Source: Helichrysum umbraculigerum
Taxonomy: Eukaryota > Streptophyta > Magnoliopsida > Asterales > Asteraceae
Direction: 5' to 3'
Length of the DNA stretch: 64,000 bases
NCBI GenBank assembly: GCA_949592205.1
Contig: CATIUR010000004.1
Location: forward strand, 83,675,337 to 83,739,336
Each line of letters opens with the position of its first letter. Positions within the stretch are counted from its first letter, which is position 1. The position numbers were made by a program, and so were the translations under genes. Shown here one piece after another: positions 21,359 through 31,494 of the stretch. Under the pieces are notes generated by a model, which worked only from the letters and a program-made list of their open reading frames with translations, did no database searches and was not told the origin of the DNA.

Positions 21359-24300
21359 ATGACCTGTTCCCCTAGATCTGCACCACTATTTAACTTTCCC
21401 GATCCAGAACTTATAATACGCACTATTCGACGAGAAAAGAAGCAATCTGCACTTAAGCAAGCAATGGCTGAACGCATCACTCTCGCTGACAACAGTAAAC
21501 CCTCTGTCGAAGGAAGAGGAGGACCAATTCTCTACCCTGAAACCCCTGGTCAATCTTTCGAACTTAAACACCACATCATCCAACTAATCCAAAACCACTA
21601 TCAATTCCATGGATTGCCCAGTGATGACCCAAACTCTCACCTCAACAAGTTCATCTCTCTCTCAAATTCCTACAAGCAAAACGGAATTGGCCAAGATACA
21701 ATCCGTTTATACCTTTTCCCTTATTCGCTCACCCATCATGCGCAAACATGGTTTGAAGGTCTAGAGAACGGCTCTATCCATTCATGGACTGCGATGGCAA
21801 CAAAGTTTCTAACCAAGTACTTTCCTCCTTCTAAACAAACCAAACGCCGAAATGACATCATGAACTTTCGACAAGCTTTCGATGAGTCATTATATACCGC
21901 ATGGGAACGATTCAAAGGAGCCTTGAAGAAATGCCCTAATCACCGACTCGATAAGTCTGCACAATTGTGCACTTTCTACAATGGTCTAGATCCTAACCAC
22001 CGAACTACCCTCGATGCTGCTGCACAAGGAAGCTTCATGGCAAAGACCGACGAAGAAGGATGGAACCTGATAGAAAATATGACTATGCATCACCACGATT
22101 GGAATTCTAGAGATCATTCAACATCTTCCACACCTATCGCTGCTGCAAACCCGATTCCAGTCGAAGCAATTAAGACACTGACAGAGAAAATGGACTCGCT
22201 CGTCAAACAGTTTGGAGAACTTAAGAAACAACAGCACCAAGTACACCAAGTGCAAGTCTGTCAATACTGCACCAACCCGCAACCATCTGGCGAATACCAA
22301 GTTGAATACGAAGAAGCAGATGGCACCGTCTACTATGCTCAATTTCCAGCTCGACCACCCGGTTTCAACCAGAACAGCAACCAACCTAGAGGACCTCCCT
22401 TTCCACCGAGAAACAACCAACAACCATACCAACCCCGATACCCACCTAGATATCCACCTTACCAACAACAGCCACAACTTTCTTATAATCAACCCCTTGC
22501 ACTTCCTGCACCCACTTCCGACACAAACCAAACCACTGAACAAACCACCAAGACAAATGCCCCAGCTTCAAGTTCAGACGATGCCTTCACCCAATTCATG
22601 CAAGGTCAACACCTGCTCAACCAAAAGACGTCTGCTAGACAAGATCAAGCCGACCTCTTCATGAGAAATCAATTGGCTGTGCTAAAGAATTTGGAAGCTC
22701 AAATTGGACAACTGGCACAACATCTTGAGAATAGACCCTGAGGAAGTTTGCCCAGCAACACGGTTGAAAATCCGCATATTGAGGAAGCAAAGCAACTTAC
22801 GACACCCAAGGAAGCAGCCACTACTCCACCTGCTGCTGTTCCAGTAAAGGAAGAACCAAAGGTCAAGATACCAGCTGTGAAAACCACTAAAACCATGAAC
22901 AAAGAGGTTAGAATCCCTTACCCCGCTAGTCTTAAAGTTCAACCCAAGAAACTATCATCCTTTAAACTAGATGGAAAATTCCTTGATACCATGTCTAGAG
23001 TTCCTGGTCGTAATAAGTATATTAGAAAATTGCTATCCACCAAAGATAAATTGCCTGAAGTGAACAACATTCCCCTTAGTTCTGAAACCTCAGCCCTACT
23101 TAAAAATAGCCTTCCCGAAAAATTAGGAGATACTGGTAGATTTACACTCCCTTGTTCTATCTACAATTCCGGAAATATGAGCGCTTTAGCCGACTTAGGA
23201 GCCAGCATTAACCTTATGCCCTACTCCCTGTTTAAAAGGCTAGAACTTGAAAACTTGAAACCCACTAAGATGACCGTCCAGCTAGCTGACCAATCTGTTA
23301 GATACCCCAAGGGAATAGCTGAGAATGTCCTTGTTCAAGTTGACAAATTTTTCTTTCCAACGGATTTCGTGGTAATGGATATCCACGAGGACATAAACAT
23401 CCCAATTATCCTTGGAAGACCATTCATGAATACAGCTAGAGCAGTGATTGATGTGTATAACCACACGATTGTTTTACGATCGCATGGTGAAAGCATCACT
23501 TACAAGATCGACCAACCGGAATGCACCCCAGAAGAGGAAGAATGTTTTGATATATCCATAGGAAAAGTCTGTTCCGATGATGAATCAGAACCAGAGGAGG
23601 AACCGCAATTCACCCGATCATCAGTTCTCATTTCTGACACTGAATACGACCCAGAAGAGGAAGAATACGAGGAAGCAGATGAAGAAATTGAATCTGACCC
23701 TGAAGAAGAAGAAGAAGAGGAAGAGGAAGAAATGGAAGAAGGTGAAGATCACACTGACTCGCCACAAATGGCCGAAGTTAAAAGAATACAAAACTATGAT
23801 GACTGCTCTTCATCAGAAGAATCAGTTGATTACGGAGTCAGCCGTCAAGAGCTCAGATCCTCTCATCTTAAAAGAATCGGAAACATCCTTAATTCCTATC
23901 TCGATCCATCAAAACCTTTCACCAGAACCCGACTCCGAGACATAGAAATCTTTGAAGAAGGACTCCGATCATCACCACACCCAGACCAGTATGCCAAACT
24001 ACTACAGAGAATTTTGGCATATAAGGCACGTCAACCAGGAAGCTTTGCCGAAGAGAACATTCCTGACATAACAACCGAAGTCCGAACCATCGAAATCGAT
24101 AGTTCTCGACCCTTCAACAACGCAGCCTCCGATAAAGAATTCCACCAATTTCCAGATTCACGTGATAAGGACTCCGACTGCAACAGTGAATGCGATGATG
24201 ATTACATCAACATCACTCTTGATGAACACTCTATTCCACAACCTCCTCTTGCTCCACCAAATTCCCCTGCCGTCACAACTGAGAGACTAGAAATTCCTCT

Positions 24301-24858
24301 GATAGATAGTCATCAAGACATGATCGAGATGATTGACGAATACGACGATGTCCGAATCATCGTAGAAGCTATCAAAGAGTCAACTAATAACTACAACACC
24401 GCCCAGAGACACATGATAAGGGCAATCATACGAGATTACGATTCATACCTCGCCAATTATGGAGAACCAGAGCCTAGCACTTTTCGGAGAAACATTCGAG
24501 CATTCTCTGATCTGCTTCAAGAACAACTCACCAGAGAAGCTCGACAGCGAGAAAGACCCAACTACCCAATGGGAGAAATCAAATTCTATGGAAACCAAAG
24601 GCCAATATACCAAAAAGTGTATTGTGCCTTAGCCGGGTCAGCTTTTCCATACTCATCAAGTCAAAAAGCTATTCTTGCATCAATGAGAACCAATCTGGAA
24701 AGAGCCACATGGAACCCAAGAAGTTATGCTGACATCAGAATGGTGGGAGATCTTAGAACTCTTCTAGATCTCATCGAAACTGGAGAGAGCACCTCACAGC
24801 ATCAGAGAACTGCAGGATCGTCATTCAATCTACCATTGGGCACCACATTGAACTAATA
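21359..24858 (+). pseudogene. gag-pro: Element F Gag-protease polyprotein with unknown C-terminal region, one in-frame stop
   Basis: The start MTCSPRSAPLFNFPDPE lies 128 bases after the PBS. The capsid domain (residues about 75-260) includes the retrotrans_gag-like stretch FPYSLTHHAQTWFEGL and WERFKGALKKCPNH. A Pro/Gln-rich tail follows. A TGA at 22739-22741 (consistent with CGA to TGA) breaks the frame, which continues with NTVENPHIEEAK. The protease (about 23140-23480) shows ALADLGASINLMP with catalytic Asp, and IILGRPFMNTA. Instead of RT there is an acidic linker (about 23560-23770) and then about 360 residues I do not recognise (for example YPMGEIKFYGNQRPIYQK). The frame ends at 24856-24858 after a probable frameshift near 24810-24840 and continues in another frame at 24847-25482. 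Confidence 0.88.
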
Positions 24859-25482
24859 ATTGATGAGCTGAACGAGCCAGCCTATGAAGAGGAAACTCGT
24901 GAGGTACCGAGATTCATCCCGCACATGTCGCAAATCAATTTAGCCACTTATGTGACTACCCGACTACGCGAAATGTACCAAGAAGAAGACGTAGAACTTG
25001 ACGTCTATCGTGATGGCTATCGCGAGATATTCGCGAAACTGATCTACATCTTCACCGACTCGGATTTTCCCTTCAACCGAGAACAGCATCAACTAATCAG
25101 ACAAGTGTGCCAAGCAACCAGATCTTTTGGAGGAGACCCTTGGGCTAATGATTTTGAAGAAGTGAAAACCGGATTCATGGCTTTAATTGCCTCGTTAGGA
25201 AGAAACCACCCACAGCGTGAAATAGTTCGAACTTACACCTGCACTCGAATTGACCCTAACGGACCAGTCACAAGGGCAGTTCGATACATCTGCTACGGAA
25301 TGACAATCCTCTACCGACTCGCCACTGATCACTTCAAAAGCTTCAGAATGCTATCCACCAACCCACCAACTCTCATTGCTGACATGATAGAGCAATTCCT
25401 ACAATACTATCCACCACGGTACTCTCTACCAAGAAACCACAGTGACCACGCCACCACTACTGATGCATCAAGCATCATCTGA
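24847..25482 (+). pseudogene. Element F unknown C-terminal domain, continued in shifted frame
   Basis: Open from about 24847 (IELIIDELNEPAYEEETR...) with the first ATG at 24925. It overlaps the end of the preceding ORF in another frame, so I read it as the C-terminal continuation of the same polyprotein after a one-base change. Visible features: a hydrophobic/aromatic stretch FAKLIYIFTDSDFPFNREQ, a segment VRYICYGMTILYRLATDHF, and a Pro/Tyr-rich end QYYPPRYSLP. No RT (YxDD), RNase H or integrase (DDE, HHCC) motif is present. Function unknown. Confidence 0.6.
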
Positions 25483-27098
25483 AGAAGAAAAGGACTAAGT
25501 CGAGCTCTTGACTTTAAAAGAGCGCTCCTCGGGAGGCAACCCGTGTTTGTTTTTACATTTCTGCAATTTTACTTTCCAAGAAGTGATGAAATCTTCGACT
25601 ATCTTTCACACTCGGATCGTACAAAGAATGCTCCAGCCTGCAACGAAGCATCAACAACTGAAGAATAGTATATCCGACGTGTTCACACTCACGAGACCAA
25701 TCACAAGAAGACTTGATCAAGAATGCACCAAAGAAGACAAAGACCGGCAGATGCAACCAAAAGAACACTGCAACTACCGGGGAGTACTTCTATGCCATCT
25801 CTTTCATTCGTTTTAAATATGTCATATCCATTATGCTTATCACTAAGTGTGGGATTCAAACCCAACACACACACTGAAAGAATGAATCTTGGATGTTTAA
25901 AACCCTAAGTGTGGGATTTTACCCCATTCAGAGCTTAGTATAACATCGAGGACGATGTTCCTTTAAGTGTGGGATAGCAGTAGTTGCACTACTGTTAAAT
26001 GGATATTGGTATATTCTTGATTCTAAATCGTTGCTCTTTATTAGACCTTGCATCTCCGTAAAAGTAAAAAAAATTTCCAAAAATCAAGTTAAAAATATGT
26101 AGAAAATGAAAAATTTTAAAAGAACGATTTACTTTGGGGAAGAAAGAAAAATAAAATATAAATTCTTTTGAAAAACAAGTTTGACAATCCCATAAAGAGC
26201 ATCACATGACTAAGCACACAACAACCCAACTTTCGATTCGTGAGGTATCTTGAGCCATATGAAAAGCATTCATTTTTAATGCTTCACTTTTTCGATTCTT
26301 GAGTGTGCCGATGTATGCGTTTAGAATCAGAACTTGCTCTTGTTATGCATTTCGAATCCAAACTTGTGAGTCAAAAAGGAGATCGAATCACATCATTCTT
26401 GAACCCATCCATACACCCAAAATAAGCACGTTACCCCTTTACCCACTCAAAAACATCCCTCAAACTTCCTACAAAGTTCAAAAGATGAAAAAAGAGAAAA
26501 ATCAAGGATACGACATCAAAAGGATAGAGAAAGTCCCAAGAAAATTCGAAGTAAAGAAAGTCAAATGGAGAAAGAAGACTCCGCCCAAAATAGAAAGAAG
26601 GCGTCAATCCTCCCAAAAATTCAAAAAATTTTAGCTTTCCGCTTCACCAAAAAGAAAACCCAACAAAACCCCTCTCACATCACCAACATTCCATCCCAAA
26701 AAACCTACATCACTTCCTTTAGAATGATTGTGGCTAGATCGACTTCGCGCTCACCCAAAAGGTAACGATTTGATACTCGATCAAGCCTATGACGATAAAC
26801 AATACATGACTGGCGTTCTGAGCGATTGATATAATAGAATAGGAAACCCTAAACACTTTGAGTGATTGGAGTGACCACCCTGAGAGGATCGCCTAGTCAT
26901 GTATCAATGATCAATGATCAAAAGCATGCTCCTAAAGATTACATCCTTGCTTTCTAAAAGTATCAAATATCTTTATTTTTTCAAAAACCCCCTCAGCAAA
27001 AAGTTCCCGTCTTAAAATATTTTCATTATCTGCTTATCTTTAACCATGTTGGACGTTAGTTTGCTTGAGGACAAGCAAAGTTCTAAGTGTGGGATACT
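25483..27098 (+). other. Element F 3' untranslated region with repeated PPT-like motifs and PPT
   Basis: Contains GCGCTCCTCGGGAGGCAACCC near 25522, a signature of Athila/Tat 3' regions. AAGTGTGGGAT occurs at 25844, 25907, 25965 and 27085. The last copy adjoins the 3' LTR and is the likely PPT. Two copies are preceded by self-complementary GAGGAC motifs: CATCGAGGACGATG near 25945 and TTGCTTGAGGACAAGCAA near 27061. Short ORFs here are not supported as genes. Confidence 0.75.
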
Positions 27099-29575
27099 TG
27101 ATATCGCGTAAAAAGTCACGTTTTTACTACCGATATCTCTCTCATTCTGGAACGATTCTTGGCATATTAATTCAAAAACATTACAAATCACTAACATTAT
27201 GCCAAGAAGGTCAAAACGAGGTTGCACGATAAAAAATCAGGTAAAACGGATGTGAAACGAAGATTCCACACACGTTTGAAGATTCAAGGCATAAAAAACG
27301 AGATTTCAAGACCAAATTGCCCTTCACCAACATCCATTATTTCCAAGATTTTCGTTTTCAAAATTCGAATCCAACGGAAGAAGAATCAACCAAAACGGGT
27401 AAAAAATGAAGATTTCGCGCCCGCCGGAAGATCCAAATGATCCGTACGCAATATCTGGAGCTAGGGACCTCATCTCAGGGCCTATCTTATGTCAAAATCT
27501 TCGTTTTTGAATTACAAATCCACAAAAAAAGAATCAACTCAAACGGACGTATAACGAAGAAAACACGCACGAATCAAGAAATGAAACAACAAACGACACA
27601 ACGGGGCGGGGGTGGGCCCACCGCCGCCGGCCTCACCACCACCGCCGCCGACCACACTGGTGGAGCCGCCGGCTGGCCTGTACCCGCCTCGGTTTCCATT
27701 TTTGGTAACTTTTGGTACTTGGTGCGCCTACTTTTCTTGTTGTACGGTACCCGGTGCGCCTACTTTTCGTGTTGTACGGTACCCGGTGCACCCTTTTGGC
27801 TACCTTTTGCTAACATGCACCTCAAGATGCTAATGTGAGCCAAAGCTCACCTATAAATAGGAGGCTTTAGGCTTCATTTCAAAGTGTCCCATATGCACTA
27901 GTCATATTACTTTCTTACTTTCTCATTCTACTTTCTTACTTTAAATTTAGCATTAGATTAGTTTAGCACTTTGTTTAGAGTAGAAAGAAAGCTAGGAACG
28001 TTTTGAAATCTTTGGTGTATGCTTGGAGTTAAACTCATTAATTCAAGTCTATTCCTTCTCGCATATTAATCTCGGTTATCTCTATCCTTATCTATCTTAA
28101 TTAAACATGTTTGCTTTAATTATGTTTGCGATCGTTATTACCATGATTAGCGAGTAGATTACTATTGTATTTGTTGTGATGTAGTTAGTATATAATTGTG
28201 GGATGACTTTGAATACGTTGTGAGATAATATGACGGCCCCTATTCGACTGATTACTCGGTATAGTATTGGAAATGCTTTTGAGCATAGTTCAAATATATG
28301 GAAGCCGGTAACGACCGAAGGTAGTTGTATTATGGATCGACGTTATAAAATTGGAAACTTTGTGAACGGACTTATCTTGTGATTTTAAACCTAAAACTTA
28401 TATTCGCCTTTCGATTAACAAACGTGATTGTAACCCTGTAAAGAGGAGTCGCGAACCTCAATACTCGGTCAATAGTTATCTGTGTAAAAACTATGTTTTT
28501 AATTGTAACGTCATGCAAGCATTATAAAATGCAATGTGATTACGTGGACTTGCCATGAGTATTGTACACTTCTGATCACAATGTACTTATCATGTAAACA
28601 TCGCGAATCAATTAAACTCGCAATGGAAACATTGGTAAACGATTAAATACGATGTGAGCTACCATAGTATTTTCCGAAATGGTCTGGGTTTGACTTTACG
28701 TAAAAAGCCGTCAGCATTTTAATTAGTTGTTTTACTTTAGATTAGATTAAATTAGGTAGGCTATAGGCTAAATTACTATTTACGAAAACCTAGGGATTTG
28801 TTAATTGTATTGAGAAAGGCAAGTTTAAAATCCAACTTAAACCGATACTTTTTATTAAAACCATGAAACCTAAAGTACGGTACGCAAGAAACCTAAATGC
28901 TTTCCCTCGTTTATCACGCTTAAGTTTCATTGGTAGAAATTGATTGAATAAGTCCGGACACAAGTTCTAAGTTAGTTGTTTAATGGATTCATAATCATCG
29001 TGGTATTAAGAACGGCTAGACATGTTATGGACTTGCTACTCTATTCCTTCGCCCACGAGCGAATACATTCAATAATATGGGCCACTGACTCCCTCACAGG
29101 AGAGTGTGGAGAGTTGAGCATTGTCTGTCCGGTCAGAATCATGATACCTTAGTTCCTCGTGACATATTAGTTGATAACCGACTAATAAGGAATCTATTGG
29201 TTATACCATAAGTTAATGAATCTCATAAGCAACCCAATTTAGTTAATCATTTTCCCGTAAGAGTCATCATCCCATAATTATTAACTAACGAACTCACAAC
29301 AAATACTACTTTGCATTATCTGACATCTTATTACATTTCATTCGCTTTATTTAGTTTACCTAATTAACTGAACCAAAACCCCCAACGCACTCTTTTAAAA
29401 ACATTTACTAGAAAAGAAAGATTAATTGGATCACCTCCGTTTCAATTCAGTTTCTCTTTAAGAACGACTCTAGGTCCAACTTACCACCTACTAACCTTTT
29501 GGTTCAGTACTAGTAAGTCACACTTAGACCCCAGCAAAATACAAATTTTAAAACCACCTGTTGATAACCTCAACA
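27099..29575 (+). repeat. Element F 3' LTR
   Basis: Starts TGATATCGCG with an intact TG and ends CCTCAACA. Collinear with 18733-21207, with scattered substitutions. It repeats the tandem array (about 27710-27800) and TATA box (27852). Confidence 0.92.
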
Positions 29576-29580
29576 GAAAC

Positions 29581-29985
29581 AACAACAGCCATCAGCAGCA
29601 GCAGAAAAAGGCCGAGACTGTTAAGGCCTATACATCCGGAACTGGGGAAAAGAAAGGATACGCCGGGAACAAGCCCTACTGCTCTAAATGCAGTCTTCAC
29701 CATGATGGCTCATGTCCTTGCACCAAATGCAAGCGATTCGGGCACTTGGCCAAAGATTGCCGAACAACCCTAACCGGTGACAACCCCAGTACACCTAAAA
29801 CCTGCTACGAGTGCAACGGTACCGGGCATTTTAGGAAGGACTGCCCAAAACTGAAAAACAAGAACAACATCAATGCCCGAGGCAGAGCTTTCGTACTCAA
29901 CTCTGGGGAGACCTACCAAGACCCGAATTCAGCCACGGGTACGTTCATCTTCAAACAACTTAATTACTTATGTATTCTTACTTAA
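29581..29985 (+). pseudogene. gag: Element E gag, 3' half (three zinc knuckles)
   Basis: Resumes Gag in frame with the sequence before F. It is Gln-rich, then KGYAGNKPYCSKC, a CTKCKRFGHLAKDC knuckle and a CYECNGTGHFRKDC knuckle, then NARGRAF, the usual Tekay Gag end. The frame runs into a stop at 29983-29985 shortly after the TGTF that normally opens the protease region. Together with 18002-18727 this would be a full Gag apart from one frameshift and the F insertion. Confidence 0.9.
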
Positions 29986-30240
29986 ATGAAATTCGCTAAA
30001 CATTTCTTGACGTTTCACCCATTACCTTAGATATTAGGTACGCGATAAAATTAACAAACGATAAACTACACGAGGCCACAGTATAATACCCAGTTACACT
30101 ATGAAATTGTCAAACGAACTCTTTCCCATTTACCTCACACCTGTTGAGACCGGGAACCTTGATGTCATCGCCTGTATGAATCGACTGTCCAAGAACCGTG
30201 CCGCGATCGTCCATTCTTAGAAAACCATCCACACCTTTAC
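29986..30240 (+). pseudogene. Element E protease relic
   Basis: Fragments in shifting frames match the Tekay protease region: ITLDIRYAIKLTNDKLHEA near 30020-30080 and DVIACMNRLSKNRA near 30150-30210, which corresponds to the DVIVGMDWLSK segment after the protease. The catalytic DTGA segment is absent. This shows that the element descends from a full gag-pol ancestor by internal deletion. Confidence 0.6.
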
Positions 30241-30335
30241 CATCTCGAATAAAGTCAAATCGTACAAACAATAGTATCGAATATCATGTGTTAAAACTTG
30301 TAGTGGATATAATTCGTTTTGTTTAAAAAAAAATA

Positions 30336-30339
<4 letters not shown>

Positions 30340-30398
<59 letters not shown>
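30340..30398. repeat. (TA)n microsatellite inside element E
   Basis: TA run of about 59 bp lying between the protease relic and the second zinc-knuckle ORF, possibly the scar of the deletion that removed RT and integrase. Confidence 0.95.
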
Positions 30399-30401
<3 letters not shown>

Positions 30402-30468
30402 GCCATCAGAGAATAACTATAGTTATCACAGAAACAGTATTTTAATAAGAACGTTTACTTCGTAGGAA

Positions 30469-31314
30469 ATGACAAATCACTCCGTTAATGGTCACATATC
30501 GAACGACAACCAACTTTGTGATGGACCAACGACATTCCCATATCTACTCACCCTAGACGAAGATATGAGACTATCGGATGATGAACAATTGGAGGTCACA
30601 GCGCTTGAGGAAGATTCTCAGGAATCACCCCCTAACCTCAGCGTTACTACACCTACAACTAATCTCATCACTGCTGCTTTCGCCACTACCCCATTCACTG
30701 CTAATGCACCTACTAATGTTAATGCCGGCACGGAAAGTACCCATCTTATCAATGACACCCTCACCACTTTGCGCAATCGACTGGCTGAGGCACAGAAGGA
30801 AATCGCTGAACTACGTCACATTCCTTATCAGAATGAAATGCGCGCCCTCGAACAAGCTGTACTCATTATAGCTATGGAAAACACTATAGGCCAATTGATA
30901 AACCTTTACCTGATCACCGGAAATACAAACCACGAGATGCGTAAGCCCATAACACAAGCGACTCAACATGGTAAAACTACCCAAGAAGATACCGGGACAA
31001 AAGCAACGAACTATAAGAGAAAATTGGGAGAAAGTTCCAACCACAGTCTTACTCAGCCGAAATCCAAAAGGGCAAAAACAGTTCAGACCTACGCTGCCGA
31101 ACCCAAAATGAAAACTTATAAAGGAAATAAACCCTTTTGTTCTCCATGCAACTGCCACCGCACCGGGCCATGTGGCGCCCCTTGCAGCCAATGCAAACGT
31201 TATGGACACCAAACCAAGGATTGTAAGGTGAAAATTTGTTTCGAGTGTGGGAACGCTGGACATTTCAGGATTAAATGTCCGAAGCTGAACAACAACTCCC
31301 GACAGAACCCATAA
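30469..31314 (+). CDS. Second Gag-like protein: coiled coil plus zinc knuckles
   Basis: An uninterrupted 281-codon ORF. The N-terminus is acidic (about residues 1-60), followed by a Thr/Ala-rich segment and a heptad-like predicted coiled coil (LTTLRNRLAEAQKEIAELR, near residue 105). A basic patch follows (PKSKRAKT, near residue 200), then three knuckles: CSPCNCHRTGPC, CSQCKRYGHQTKDC and CFECGNAGHFRIKC (about residues 222-275). The knuckles resemble those of element D Gag, but no capsid domain is visible. Element A carries a homologue (50789-49747, minus) with the same start context GTAGGAAATGAC. The likely role is nucleic-acid binding and multimerisation. It could be a diverged Gag that lost its capsid. 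Confidence 0.75.
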   Translation: MTNHSVNGHISNDNQLCDGPTTFPYLLTLDEDMRLSDDEQLEVTALEEDSQESPPNLSVTTPTTNLITAAFATTPFTANAPTNVNAGTESTHLINDTLTTLRNRLAEAQKEIAELRHIPYQNEMRALEQAVLIIAMENTIGQLINLYLITGNTNHEMRKPITQATQHGKTTQEDTGTKATNYKRKLGESSNHSLTQPKSKRAKTVQTYAAEPKMKTYKGNKPFCSPCNCHRTGPCGAPCSQCKRYGHQTKDCKVKICFECGNAGHFRIKCPKLNNNSRQNP

Positions 31315-31459
31315 CTTTGTTATGGGTACGTTTCTTTTCGGTCACCTAACAACTTCAGATCTTATTCGCTACCGAACGAGTTTAACCCATTACACAAACT
31401 TACGCTAGAAACGCGCACTTACTTCCCCTAAGGTCCCACACAAACTACGACTAAAAGCA

Positions 31460-31494
31460 AATTTCGGGACGAAATTCTCCTAACAGGGGGAGAA
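31460..31494 (+). promoter_or_regulatory. Element E PPT and upstream hairpin
   Basis: A perfect hairpin AATTTCG-GGA-CGAAATT (31460-31476) precedes the polypurine tract ACAGGGGGAGAA that abuts the 3' LTR. The same pair occurs in D (57464-57498) and A (49469-49503). Confidence 0.85.

Larger units (their letters stand above)
18733..29575 (+). mobile_element. Element F: Athila-like element with gag-protease and an unknown domain
   Basis: LTRs at 18733-21207 and 27099-29575 (2475 and 2477 bp), flanked by GAGAC (18728-18732) and GAAAC (29576-29580), a TSD with one later change. The 5' LTR start is mutated (AT for TG). The PBS is of tRNA-Asp type. The interior (5.9 kb) codes for Gag, a retropepsin, an acidic linker and an unrecognised C-terminal region, followed by Athila/Tat signature sequences: GCGCTCCTCGGGAGGCAACCC near 25522 and repeated AAGTGTGGGAT. 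RT, RNase H and integrase are absent, so it is non-autonomous. Confidence 0.92.

Noticed and set aside
25508..25816. 102-codon ORF after the F coding region
   Set aside because: It spans the conserved non-coding Athila GCGCT...GGGAGGCAACCC signature and has no recognisable domain.
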